From contig NZ_JARJHL010000005.1 in NCBI RefSeq assembly GCF_029309835.1, positions 62,001 to 126,000 on the forward strand: a stretch of DNA of 64,000 nucleotides, given 5' to 3'. Made by a program: the position numbers and the translations under genes. Positions 1 to 8,702 of this stretch are shown here, in pieces; within the stretch, counting starts at the first letter, position 1; each line of letters opens with the position of its first letter. This stretch comes from Paracoccus sp. DMF-8 (GTDB taxonomy: Bacteria; Pseudomonadota; Alphaproteobacteria; Rhodobacterales; Rhodobacteraceae). The notes beneath the pieces are model-generated. The model saw only the letters and a list, made by a program, of their open reading frames with translations, did no database searches and was not told the origin of the DNA.

Positions 1-1
1 G

Positions 2-181
2 GTCATGTCTTCGGATCTGACCGAGGGGATGTCGGCAGCCACGGTTCAGGGCGGCGAGGTGACCTTCACGCTTGATGGCGGCGCGAAAGTCAATGACGCC
101 AACATCACCACGGCCGATATCGCGGCCTCGAACGGAGTGATTCATGTCATCGACGCGGTGATCATGCCTCCTGCCAACTGA
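2..181 (+). CDS. Fasciclin-domain protein, 3' end only
   Basis: Only the last 59 codons are in the window; the gene enters from the left edge. The reading frame ends in [13 protein letters not shown] just before the stop, which matches the conserved last strand (H2 box) of fasciclin (FAS1) domains. Such proteins are usually exported and act in adhesion or at the cell surface. The residues before it (a [16 protein letters not shown] stretch, then NITTADI) also fit the FAS1 fold. Signal peptide and domain number cannot be judged. A hairpin 40 bases after the stop probably ends its transcript. Confidence 0.8.
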   Translation, partial: VMSSDLTEGMSAATVQGGEVTFTLDGGAKVNDANITTADIAASNGVIHVIDAVIMPPAN

Positions 182-221
182 GGCGAATGGCACAGTTGAT
201 CATATGTAAACCAGATAGACT

Positions 222-250
222 CCGGCTGTATCAGCCGGGGTAGCGTTTTA
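222..250. terminator. Hairpin terminator between convergent genes
   Basis: Seven-base arms CCGGCTG (222-228) and CAGCCGG (232-238) enclose the loop TAT and are followed by a short T-rich stretch. It lies between the rightward fasciclin gene and the leftward TspO-like gene, so it may serve both. Confidence 0.55.
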
Positions 251-256
251 TAGCGA

Positions 257-967
257 TCAGCCGCGGCTGGATTTGGGGATGAACCGGTCGAACATTGCGA
301 GCATGATGATTCCCGCGCCGCAGATCATGGCGATCAGCCAGTCGCCGGCGCCCGCATTGGCCACAATGACGCCGAACAATGCCCAGATGACACCGGCGCG
401 ATAGGACCAGACGTGCGGACGGACGAAGGCGACCGCAACAGCCGCAATCAGGACGCAAATGATCAGCGCAATGGCGGCTGTTCGCGGCGGCAATATGCCA
501 TATCCCGTCGCCACCACCGACAGGGCGACCCCTGATGCAGCCGTCAGCCAGCCGGTGTATAGCCCGATGGGTGCCCATTCGCGCCAGCCGGGCCCGACCC
601 GCAGCATCGCCATGATCGCAGCCGCCGCCATCACCAGGATCATCGCCGTGGCGATCGATGGGGAACGGAGGGCAGCCTCGATCCAGAACACGCCGATGAA
701 CAGGCTGATGCCAAGGGGCCAGGCAGCGCGCCCCCAGCCCGGCATGGTTTCAGGGCGCCAAAGAGCCCATACCGAGGCAAGAATCAGCCCCAAATAGATC
801 AGCCCCCAGATTGAAAAGGCCCATCCAACGGGTTGGGCGGGCCAGCGGTCCACCTGCACGGGAAAGCTTTCCGTGTAAAAGCCGCCAAAGCCATTCGACA
901 GGACGGGCGAAACGGCGAAACCCACAGCCAACAGCAGTATGATGATCCTTGCGTTGCGGTCATTCAT
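257..967 (-). CDS. TspO-like tryptophan-rich membrane protein
   Basis: A 236-residue membrane protein with about six to seven hydrophobic helices. It is rich in Trp and has WAFSIWGLIYLGL in the first third, resembling the WxFxxxWxxLY core of TspO/tryptophan-rich sensory proteins, which bind tetrapyrroles or modulate photo-oxidative responses. The start MNDRNARII at 967 is chosen because it falls one base after the photolyase stop; the open frame extends upstream only as an antisense-like tail. It is the last gene of the leftward operon beginning at 5624, which fits a light-stress role. TspO membership is judged from a short motif and composition only. Confidence 0.6.
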   Translation of the reverse strand: MNDRNARIIILLLAVGFAVSPVLSNGFGGFYTESFPVQVDRWPAQPVGWAFSIWGLIYLGLILASVWALWRPETMPGWGRAAWPLGISLFIGVFWIEAALRSPSIATAMILVMAAAAIMAMLRVGPGWREWAPIGLYTGWLTAASGVALSVVATGYGILPPRTAAIALIICVLIAAVAVAFVRPHVWSYRAGVIWALFGVIVANAGAGDWLIAMICGAGIIMLAMFDRFIPKSSRG

Positions 968-968
968 T

Positions 969-2401
969 TCAGGTCTCCGATATGGTGGCGCGAAACTGTG
1001 CCAAGGCCGCCAGCGCGGCATTGCGCCCCTTGGCCAGCATGGATGGGGGACCGGGGAGCCAAGGTCCGCGGTTCCACGCCGGTGGAATGCTTTGCAGCCA
1101 GACCTCAGCCTCTGGGTAAGAGGCACCGTCAAATCCAGCAAGCCAGCGCCGGCGATAATCGCCCTGAGGGTCGTATTGTTCCGCCTGCCTCTCGGGGTTG
1201 AAGATGCGGAAATAGGGCGCCGCATCGGGGCCGCAGCCCGCCACCCATTGCCAGTTCATCGCATTGGCGGCCGGGTCCCAATCGGTCAGGCAATCGGCGA
1301 AATGCGCCAGCCCCACGCGCCAGTCGATCAGCAGATGCTTGGTCAGCCAGCTTGCAACCACCATGCGCACGCGGTTGTGCATCCGGCCCGTCAACCACAT
1401 CTGGCGCAATCCGGCATCGACCAGCGCCACCCCGGTTTCCGCCCGCTGCCAGCCGATCAGCTCGGGGGCGTCTTTGCGCCAGGGAAAGCCCTCCCATTCG
1501 GGACGGCAGCAGGCAACCGGCATCTGCGGGAACTCGATCAGCAGATGCCGTGAAAAGTCGCGCCAGATCACTTCGGACAGGAACTTGCCGATGCCGGCTG
1601 CGTGTTCGGGCGACACCTCGGCCCTCAGCATGGCTCTGGCCCAGACCACGCGTGGACTGATTTCTCCCACCGCAAGATGGTCGGAGAGGCCGGAAGTCGC
1701 GTCGAGATCGGGGCGATCACGCCCGCCGGGATAGGCAGAGGCTCGGTCGAGAAAGTCGTCCAGCCGGGCAAGCGCGGCGCCTTCGCCCGCAGGCGGAGCA
1801 AACTGCTCCAAGGCGGCGCGGCCACGGTGCAGGTCCGGAGCGAGATCCAATTTCAGTGGATCAAGCCCCTGAAGCGGCTCGGTGCAAGCTGTGATCCGCC
1901 GCGGCGCGTCAGCGGCGGGCCGATCGGGGCCGAGCTGCCGCACTGCCCGCGCAAAGGGGGAATAGACCCGATAGGCGCCCCCATTGCCTGTTCGGATCGC
2001 CCGGGGGTGCACCAGAAGATGGCCCGGATGCAGGACCAGCTCGGCACCCGCAGGCCGCAGGGCCGCCCGCATGCGGCCTTGCAGCGTCCGCATTTCGGAT
2101 GTGGGCCAGTCGGACTGGTGCAGCCTGCGCACTCCCAGCCGCTTCATCAACGGTGGCAGGATCTCATCCGCCTCGCCGCGCAGGATCGTGATGCCCTTGC
2201 CGCCGGTGCGTTGCCGAAGGGTCGCATCCAGCGATTGCAGCGCGCATCAGCCGCCAGCGGCTGGCCGCGCCCTGCGTCATGGTCAGCCGGTCGATGATGA
2301 AAGCCGGCAGCAGTGGACCATCGGCAATGGCGGCCTGGAAGCGCGGGGTTGTCATGCAGACGAAAATCACGGGTCAGCCAGAGGATGCCGGGCGCCGTCA
2401 T
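969..2401 (-). CDS. phrA: Deoxyribodipyrimidine photolyase, interrupted by frameshifts
   Basis: Repairs cyclobutane pyrimidine dimers in DNA using light, with FAD and an antenna cofactor. The N terminus MTAPGILWLTRDFRLHDNP is the classic photolyase opening (WLRRDLRLHDNPAL). The main frame carries the FAD-binding C-terminal half, including SEVIWRDF, WLTKHLLIDWR and DAAPYFRIFNP. The frame changes near 2345 and again near 2245. The second is explained by two missing G residues in GG pairs; restoring them reads continuously. Its ATG directly follows the stop of the methyltransferase gene (TGAATG), so the two are cotranscribed. In Rhodobacter sphaeroides the photolyase gene belongs to the RpoE regulon. 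Probably intact in the organism. Confidence 0.85.
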
Positions 2402-3567
2402 TCAAGCCGCATCCGCGTGGTCAAGCGTCACCTGCACCACATCGCAGCGCCCTGTGGCAAAGGCAGCGGCGCAGCCCTCCAGATAGAACTGCCAGCCGCG
2501 CAGGAACGCGTCACCATAGCCAAGCGCCGCTCGATGCGCGGGCGCTGTTGCATCATCCTCTCGCACCAGATCCGGCAGGTGCGGGCATAATCCGGGCCGA
2601 AAGCGTGGCTGTCTTGGACGCGCAGCCCGGCCTTTGCGGCCTCATGGACGATGATCGCAGAACAGGGCAGCATGCCGCCGGGAAAGACATGCTGACGGAT
2701 GAAATCCGAGCGGCGGCGATAGACCGAAAACTCGGCATCCGGCACGGTGATCGCCTGCAAGACCACCCGCCCACCCGGTGCCAGCCGCGCCTTGAGGGTG
2801 GCGAAATAGGTCGGCCAATAGCGTTCTCCCACCGCCTCGATCATCTCGATCGACACGATGTTGTCAAAGCTGCCCGTCACCTGACGGTAATCCTGAAGCC
2901 GCACCTCGGCGCGGCCATCCAGCCGGGCATCGGCATAGCCCTTTTGCGAGGGCGACAGCGTGATCGCGGTCACGTCATGGCCGTGATCCGCAGCAGCTTC
3001 GGCGAACCCGCCCCAGCCGCAGCCGATTTCCAGCAGGCTTTCGCCCGGTGTCAGTTGCGCCAGGATGCGCGCGTTCTTGCGGGCCTGAGCGCGCGACAGA
3101 TCATCGCCTTCACCAAACAGTGCAGAGGAATAGGTCATGCCGGGATCAAGCCACAACTGGTAGAACTCGTTCCCGACATCGTAATGTGCGCGGATATTGC
3201 GCCGCGATCCGCGCAGGCTGTTTGGCCGCATCAGCCGGTCGACCAGCCGCATTCGCATGGCCTGAAGCCGCCCCGGCTCTCCCCAACCGGCCCGAAGACC
3301 AAGATTGCGCAGGGCCAGCGACAGCGTCCCTTCCAGCGTCTCGCTGTGCCACTCGCCGGCGATCCAGCCTTCGCCCAAGCCCACATCGCCGCGCAGCGCC
3401 AGACGCGGAAGCAGCCGCCAGTCGCGGATCTGCAAGTCCGCCTCGGGGCCGGCGCTGCCAAAGCGGTGGCGCGTGCCCTCGGGCGTGGTAAGGGTCAGGA
3501 TGCCATCGCCGATCCCTTCAAGGGCGGAAAGAAAGCGGGACTTGAGAAAGCGTGTCGCAAGGTTCAT
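2402..3567 (-). CDS. Cyclopropane-fatty-acid-synthase-like SAM methyltransferase
   Basis: Transfers a methyl or methylene group from S-adenosylmethionine to unsaturated acyl chains of membrane phospholipids. Visible motifs: the SAM-binding LLEIGCGWGGFA, the family signature AHYDVGNEFY, YSSALF, and SIEMIEAVG. The frame changes near 2520, where one missing G (TTGGGC read as TTGGC) explains the loss; the restored C terminus runs FYLEGCAAAF to a stop at 2402. The ATG at 3567 overlaps the DUF1365 stop as ATGA. Immediate company of DUF1365 and an FAD oxidoreductase is the usual trio. It could be a true CFA synthase or the UfaM methyltransferase of furan fatty acid synthesis; sequence inspection cannot separate them. 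Confidence 0.85.
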
Positions 3568-4343
3568 CGACTGATTTCCTGATCGGGTGGGGTGGGAACG
3601 CGGCGATAGGCAGCGCCTTTGAGTTTCAGCCGCAGCGCGTGCCAATAGATCTGGGCAATCACCCGCAGCGCACCGCCCGGCCGGCGAAAACTTGTTGCAA
3701 GAACCCCGAGGGTGGTCAGCGGCACCAGGCGCCCTGTCATGGCGGTGTCGATGCCGCCCGCGCCGTCCTGTTGTGCGATGCGGATGGCGATGCGGTCGGG
3801 GTGCAGGGCAAAGCGGAAATGATACTCCCCCGCCACGTCCTGAAAGGGCGAGACGTGAAACACCTTGCGCGCGGTCAGTTCCGTTTCAGCGGTAATCGGC
3901 GCAAGGTCGGGGCGGGCCAGCAGATAACTGTGGCGTTGGCCGAAGGTGTTGTTGACCTCGGCAATCGCGGCGATCAGCGCGTCGCCCTGGATCAGCATCC
4001 AGAAGCTGACTGGGTTGAACCAGTAGCCCAAGAAACGTGGCTGCGTCACCAGCACCAGCACCAGCCCCGGACGGCGGGCGATCCCGGCCGCGCCGAACTG
4101 CGCCCAGGCCCAGTGGGCGCCGGTGCCCGCGCCACGCGGGCCGCCGTGGTCGGAGTCGTAAAAGGCGATCAGGCCAAACCTGTTATGCCCCATCAGCCGG
4201 GGCGGGTGAAAATGTTCAGGCGCCAGCAGCAGATGATCGGCATGGGTACGGAATGTGTGGCGCAGGGCACCGCGCCGGGCATGGGTCACCAGCGCGGGCA
4301 TCGCCAGCACCTCACCCTCCTCAAGCCGCGCGGCGAGGGTCAT
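3564..4343 (-). CDS. DUF1365 family protein
   Basis: A 259-residue protein of the DUF1365 family, nearly always encoded between an FAD-dependent oxidoreductase and a cyclopropane-fatty-acid-synthase-like gene, as here. Family-typical segments are RFGLIAFYDSDHGG, QPRFLGYWFNPVSFW, EVNNTFGQRHSY and HVSPFQ. The biochemical role is not established; an accessory role in fatty-acyl modification follows from context only. The start at 4343 (MTLAARLEEGEV) is selected because it overlaps the upstream stop as ATGA and matches the usual family N terminus. Intact. Confidence 0.85.
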   Translation of the reverse strand: MTLAARLEEGEVLAMPALVTHARRGALRHTFRTHADHLLLAPEHFHPPRLMGHNRFGLIAFYDSDHGGPRGAGTGAHWAWAQFGAAGIARRPGLVLVLVTQPRFLGYWFNPVSFWMLIQGDALIAAIAEVNNTFGQRHSYLLARPDLAPITAETELTARKVFHVSPFQDVAGEYHFRFALHPDRIAIRIAQQDGAGGIDTAMTGRLVPLTTLGVLATSFRRPGGALRVIAQIYWHALRLKLKGAAYRRVPTPPDQEISR

Positions 4344-5624
4344 GGCAGCACCGCCACAGGCAGCAACCGCCGCGCGATGCGCATGGCGCTGGCAAAGCCG
4401 TCTTCGTGAAAGCCGTTGCGCAGCCATGCTCCAGCAAACCAGGTGTTGCGATTGCCCTGCATCGCGGCAATCCGCGCCTGTGCGTCCAACGCCGTAAGAT
4501 CAAAGACCGGATGACGGAAGGTTACCTGATCGTAGATCAAACGCGGGTCGATCCCGTCACCCGCGTTCAGCGTGACAAACAGCGGATCGTCGTCCGGGAT
4601 ATTCTGCAGCCTGTTCATCCAATAGGTGACGGCCACACCCGCTCGCCCGGTATCGCCCCGGCTGACCCATGAACTCCAACATCTGCGGCGGCGCGGCATC
4701 ACGGATGGATCTGCGTGAAGGACAGCGTGGTTGGGCTGGAACCGGATTGCCGAAAGGGCGGCCTGTTCGGTCCCGTCAGCATCACTCAGGATCGCGAGCG
4801 CCTGATCGGCATGGGTTGCAAGGATGACATGATCGAAACTTTCGGCCTCTGCCCCTTTGGCGCGCAGGGTTACGGTATCGCCGCTGCGCGTGACCGCCCT
4901 CAACGCAAGTGCCGGGGCGCAGATCGACTCCGGCCTGCACCAGCGCCGCCAACAGGCGCTCGACATAGGAGATCGAGCCGCCGTCCACCGTCCACCACGG
5001 GTGATGCTGGCCGCGCGACAATAGCCCGTGGTTGCGCATGAACCGCACCATCGCACGGGCCGGGAAGGCCCCGATGTCGTGATCGGGCGTGGACCAGATC
5101 GCCCCGCAGAACGGATAAAGGTAATGGTCGCGAAATCGTGCACCCAGACGCATCCGCGCGATCAGGGCGGCGATGGTCATCTCGGGCGCTGCCGCCACTT
5201 CGGCCTCGGCCCCGGCATTGAAGCGCAGGATGTCGCGGATCATCAGGTGAAAGCGCGGGTCCACGATGTTGCGGCGCTGGCCGAACAGCGCATTGCCGGA
5301 CCGCAGCGCATATTCCACCCCGCCAGCGTCCAGCGAGACGCCAAAGCTCATGTCGCTTTTGACGATTGGCACGTCAAGGTCGCGAAACATCGCCGTCAGA
5401 TGCGGGTAATTGACATGGTTGAACACGATGAACCCGGTATCGACCGGCTGATCGCCCCGCTTGCCGGCAAGAACCGTGCGCGCATGGCCGCCAAGCCGGA
5501 TCGCTTCTTCGTATAACGTAACATGATGGTGGCGCGACAGAACCCATGCGCAAGCCAAGCCCGATATGCCCCCGCCGACGATGGCAATTCGCTGCGGCGC
5601 GCCGTTGGTGATGTCAAAAGGCAT
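4340..5624 (-). CDS. FAD/NAD(P)-binding amine-oxidase-like protein, one frameshift
   Basis: First gene of the leftward stress operon. The N terminus RIAIVGGGISGLACAWVL is a Rossmann GxGxxG dinucleotide-binding motif followed by acidic E39 of LYEE, typical of the flavin amine oxidase fold. Further family segments are DTGFIVFNHVNYPHL, YPFCGAIWSTP and, near the end, GNRNTWFAGAWLRNGFHEDG, the second FAD-contact motif. The frame changes once near 4920, after LVQAGVDLRPGT. These proteins cluster with DUF1365 and CFA-like enzymes and are thought to oxidise or desaturate acyl chains; a UfaD-like function in furan fatty acid formation is possible but inferred. A candidate RpoE promoter lies upstream. 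Confidence 0.85.
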
Positions 5625-5649
5625 CTGGACTCCACTAACTCTTTGACAA

Positions 5650-5678
5650 GGTTACGCGTGGAACCTGGCCTTGGATCA
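5650..5678 (-). promoter_or_regulatory. Candidate RpoE (ECF) promoter of the stress operon
   Basis: On the minus strand TGATCC (5673-5678) is followed after exactly 18 bases by TAACC (5650-5654), 25 bases before the ATG at 5624. The Rhodobacter RpoE consensus is TGATCC, an 18-base spacer, then TAAGA. The -35 match is perfect; the -10 keeps TAA. Confidence 0.6.
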
Positions 5679-5853
5679 ATCAAACCGAAAAATTGCCGTA
5701 AGAATGATCTGCTACGCCTTGTCACCCGTATTGCATGGCATGAACACTGCATTTGCACCTGTCGAGCCTTGCACTTATAGAACGCTCAGTCCGATGGCAC
5801 CGCCACTGGTCGATAGCGGTGCCGTGGGTGCCACAGTGGTGAGTCAGCAGCCG

Positions 5854-6402
5854 ATGAGTGATCTTTCCGAGTTGAGTCGAGATTTGATCGCTGTCCGCGA
5901 CAGCCGTGACCGCGCGGCGTTCGGACGGCTCTTTGACCATTTTGCCCCAAGGATCAAGGCGATGATGCTGCGCGGCGGGCTGCGCGACGGCACTGCCGAG
6001 GATGTGGTGCAGGATGTGATGCTTGCGGTCTGGCACAAGGCAGGGCAGTTTGACCCGCATCGCGCCGACGCGGCCGGTTGGATCTATGGCATTGCCCGGA
6101 ACCGGCGCATCGACATGGCGCGCCGCCGCCCGCTGGCACAACCCGACGAGATGCCCGAGCTTGAGAGCTTGGAACCCGACGCAGACCAGATCATCGCTCT
6201 GCAGCAGGAGGCGCGCCACCTGGCCGAGGCACTTGCGCGACTCGCTCCCGAACAGGTCGAGGCGCTGCGCGCCGCCTATTTCGATGACGTTCCCCATAGC
6301 CGTATCAGTGAAATGACGGGCTTGCCGCTTGGCACCATCAAGTCCCGCATCCGCCTTGGCCTTGAACGCCTCCGGCACGAGCTGAAGAAGATAGCACCAT
6401 GA
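5854..6402 (+). CDS. rpoE: ECF sigma factor RpoE (singlet-oxygen response type)
   Basis: A 182-residue group IV sigma factor. Region 2 is visible as RLFDHFAPRIKAMML through AEDVVQDVMLAVWHKA and WIYGIARNRRIDMAR; region 4 as TGLPLGTIKSRIRLGLERLR. In Rhodobacter this factor is held by ChrR and released by singlet oxygen, then activates photolyase and fatty-acid-modifying genes. The start ATG at 5854 gives the expected length; an upstream in-frame ATG near 5794 would add about 20 poorly conserved residues. The stop overlaps the chrR start (ATGA). Its own promoter is not clear: TGATCT at 5705 lacks a good -10. Confidence 0.9.
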   Translation: MSDLSELSRDLIAVRDSRDRAAFGRLFDHFAPRIKAMMLRGGLRDGTAEDVVQDVMLAVWHKAGQFDPHRADAAGWIYGIARNRRIDMARRRPLAQPDEMPELESLEPDADQIIALQQEARHLAEALARLAPEQVEALRAAYFDDVPHSRISEMTGLPLGTIKSRIRLGLERLRHELKKIAP

Positions 6403-7031
6403 CCGCCATCCGCCACCACATCCCCGACGACATGCTTGACGCGTATCGCGCTGGAACCTTGCCACATGCCTTCGGCGTGGTCGTGGCTGCGCATCTGTCA
6501 CTTTGCGACCAATGCCGCGCCCGCCACGAGGCGGCAGACATGATCGGCGGCGCGTTTTTGCTGGGTGCAGAGGGTGCAAACCTGCGCGCCGATGCACGCG
6601 ACCGTATGATGGCGGCACTGGACGCACCGGCGCCGAAACCGCCCCCGCGCGCCTCTGGCCCGTTTCCCTCGGCTGTGATGCACGAATTGGGCGGAAGGCC
6701 GCCGCACTGGCGCATGTTGGGCGGTGGCATCCGCCAGCAGATCCTGACCACCGATCGTGAAGGCTCACTGCGGTTGTTGTATATCCCGCCGGGCAAGGCC
6801 GTGCCCGAACACGGGCATAGCGGGCAGGAATTGACGCTGGTGCTGCAGGGCAGCTTTTCCGACAGTGCGGGCGCATTTCATCGCGGCGACGTAGAAGTGG
6901 CGCATGACGAGATCGACCACCAACCCGTGGCCGGCCCAGGCGAGCCTTGCATCTGCCTGGCGGCAACAGATGCGCCCCTGCGCTTTCGCGCGTTGATCCC
7001 GCGGCTGTTGCAGCCGATCTTCCGGATTTGA
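6399..7031 (+). CDS. chrR: Anti-sigma factor ChrR
   Basis: A 210-residue zinc anti-sigma factor. The N-terminal domain has H6/H7 and H32-x3-C36-x2-C39 (HLSLCDQC), the zinc ligands of the ZAS domain that binds RpoE. The C-terminal half is a cupin with the metal-binding pattern VPEHGHSGQELTLVLQG and a later His near DEIDHQP, the part required for response to singlet oxygen. It overlaps rpoE by four bases, so synthesis of the two is coupled. Intact and close to the usual length of about 213 residues. Confidence 0.9.
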   Translation: MTAIRHHIPDDMLDAYRAGTLPHAFGVVVAAHLSLCDQCRARHEAADMIGGAFLLGAEGANLRADARDRMMAALDAPAPKPPPRASGPFPSAVMHELGGRPPHWRMLGGGIRQQILTTDREGSLRLLYIPPGKAVPEHGHSGQELTLVLQGSFSDSAGAFHRGDVEVAHDEIDHQPVAGPGEPCICLAATDAPLRFRALIPRLLQPIFRI

Positions 7032-7034
7032 AGG

Positions 7035-7768
7035 ATGGGCCATGCAGGCCGCCGCATCTGGATCATTGGTGCCAGCGCCGGGATCGGCGCTGCACTTGCC
7101 CGGGCGCTGGCCGGGCAAGGTGCGCAGCTGATCCTTTCCGCCCGCGATGGTGACGCGCTGGAGGTGCTGGCCACGGAATGCGGCGGTGCGCAGGCCCTGC
7201 CGCTGGATCTGGGACAACCCGAAACGCTGGCAGCGGTGGTGAAGCGGCTTGCGCTTGAGGCGCCGCTCGATGCGATCATCTGCACCGCCGCGCTTTATGA
7301 TCCCGGTCGCGTCGCCGACATCGACCCCGCCCAAGCCGAGGCGATGGTGCGGGTCAACATCCTCGGGCATGATCGAGGTCGCCCGCCAATGCCCCCTGCT
7401 GCTGCGCGACGGTGGACAGTTGGTGCTGTTCGGCTCGGTTGCGGGCTATATCGGTCTGCCGGGGGCAGCCTTATTCAGCGACCAAGGCTGCGGTGAACAA
7501 CCTGGCCGAAACGCTTGCGGTCGAACTGGCACCGCGCGTGGACGTGCGGCTGGTCTGTCCTGGCTTCGTCCAGACCAGATTGACAGCAAGAAACGACTTT
7601 GCCATGCCCGCAATCATCACTCCCGAGCAGGCGGCAGAGGCGGTGCTGCGCGGGATGCAGCGGCGGGGATTCGAGATCCATTTCCCGCGCCGCTTCACCT
7701 GGGTGATGAAGCTGGTGCGGGCCTTGCCTTATGCGCTCTCGCTGCGCCTGTTGCGACGCTTGGGCTGA
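7035..7768 (+). CDS. Short-chain dehydrogenase/reductase, two frameshifts
   Basis: Directly follows chrR (stop at 7031). The N terminus IWIIGASAGIGAALARAL has the SDR cofactor motif GASxGIG. The central part reads EVARQC and LVLFGSVAGYIGLPGA in a second frame, and the catalytic YSATKAA in a third, followed by VRLVCPGFVQT. Frame changes lie near 7365 (an extra G in CTCGGGC) and near 7468. All key elements (TGxxxGxG, S of the FGS region, YxxxK) can be read, so the gene is probably whole in the organism. The substrate is unknown; the position suggests a member of the RpoE-ChrR response. Confidence 0.75.
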
Positions 7769-7772
7769 TCGT

Positions 7773-8177
7773 TCAGTTAAATCGCCCCGAAAGTGCCAGA
7801 ACGCCAATCCAGGCTGAAAATCCGGTCAGCAGCATGCCCCACAATCCATCGATGATGACCTGCTCCCACGACCAGTCGGCGAGCGTGGCGTAATTAGTCA
7901 TCTCATAGGTACCATAACACATCAGCCCGATGACCATGCCTCCGATCAACGCCTGCAGGGGATCGTTGCCCTTCAGCGCGGGCCAGGAAACCAGCCACAC
8001 AAGCCCGGCGATATATCCCAGATAGAACAGCGCTGCCGGACCAAGCCGCAGCGGATCGGCAAGAAGATGGCCGACATTGCGCTCGAACACCGGCCGGATG
8101 AGAAACCGGATCCCTATCGCATCCAGAGCGAGAAACACCGCGGCGGTTGCAGTATAGAGAAGCGCGACTTGAAGCAT
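7773..8177 (-). CDS. DUF2177 family membrane protein
   Basis: A 134-residue protein with about four hydrophobic helices, matching DUF2177: a family-like start MLQVALLYTATAAVFLALD, then MCYGTYEMTNYATL and WSWEQVIIDGLWG. The start at 8177 is chosen because it gives the family length and is preceded by a purine-rich GGGACTCCCC stretch; the frame stays open upstream to 8441 but that part has no membrane or family character. Function unknown. It converges on the SDR gene with only four bases between stops. DUF2177 genes often neighbour fatty-acid-modifying and photolyase genes. Confidence 0.75.
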   Translation of the reverse strand: MLQVALLYTATAAVFLALDAIGIRFLIRPVFERNVGHLLADPLRLGPAALFYLGYIAGLVWLVSWPALKGNDPLQALIGGMVIGLMCYGTYEMTNYATLADWSWEQVIIDGLWGMLLTGFSAWIGVLALSGRFN

Positions 8178-8438
8178 GGGGAGTCCCTCGAAATTCTTGA
8201 GCTGCCAGTTGTCGTCCAGCCGCCGCAGATAGGGCGAACCTTCTGCTATTCGGGCCATTTTCTTTGCTTTACGCACATAACCTCGCAGCAGATCAATTTT
8301 TGCGTGCAGAACGGCAGACTGATCGTCCCTCATTATAGACGACAGCGCCGAGCGCATTCGGGCCCCAGGGACGGTGTGGACGTCAACCTCCGCTGACACC
8401 TGACGGCATAACAATGCGCCAAACCAATGCTTTCCAAG

Positions 8439-8455
8439 CACGATCTGAGATCGTG
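8439..8455. repeat. Perfect palindrome with one-base centre
   Basis: CACGATCT, G, AGATCGTG: eight-base arms around a single base, in a non-coding stretch between the DUF2177 gene and the recombinase. The loop is too short for a terminator. It could be an operator or recombination-related site. The rest of 8178-8637 shows no gene I can support. Confidence 0.6.
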
Positions 8456-8637
8456 TTCAACAAAATATAATACAATCAATGCGTTACAATTGGAGAAGGT
8501 TGTCTTTCAGGCCCTTTCCCTCCGCCACATTTCCCGTATCGTCACCCTCAAAAATCCTGCAATCGCCGGGCAATGCGTCGACCTCCTGTCGAGATCGGGA
8601 TTTCATGCGTGATATTGGTTCACATATTGACGCTCAA

Positions 8638-8696
8638 AATGTGGCGCATTTGGCTACACCAAGTCCATTGCAAAATGTAGCCCAAAAGGCGACATT
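8638..8696 (+). promoter_or_regulatory. Nested inverted repeats upstream of recombinase
   Basis: Three related elements sit just before the recombinase ATG: AATGTGGCGCATT (8638-8650, imperfect palindrome); GGCTACA (8652-8658) inverted as TGTAGCC (8676-8682); and AATGTAGCC (8674-8682) inverted with one mismatch as GGCGACATT (8688-8696). They overlap, so two alternative hairpins can form. This fits an operator or recombinase-binding region controlling its own gene. Confidence 0.45.
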
Positions 8697-8702
8697 CTCG
8701 GC

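Noticed and set aside
5705..5733. RpoE autoregulatory promoter (TGATCT, 18 bases, TATTG) for rpoE
   Set aside because: The -35 has a mismatch and the -10 shares only two bases with TAAGA; too weak to call.
8178..8441. N-terminal extension of the DUF2177 protein
   Set aside because: The extra 88 codons lack membrane or family character, and the start at 8177 gives the usual length.
8439..8455. Palindrome as an intrinsic terminator for the DUF2177 or recombinase gene
   Set aside because: A one-base loop cannot form a stable hairpin, there is no T tract, and it is not placed after a stop codon.
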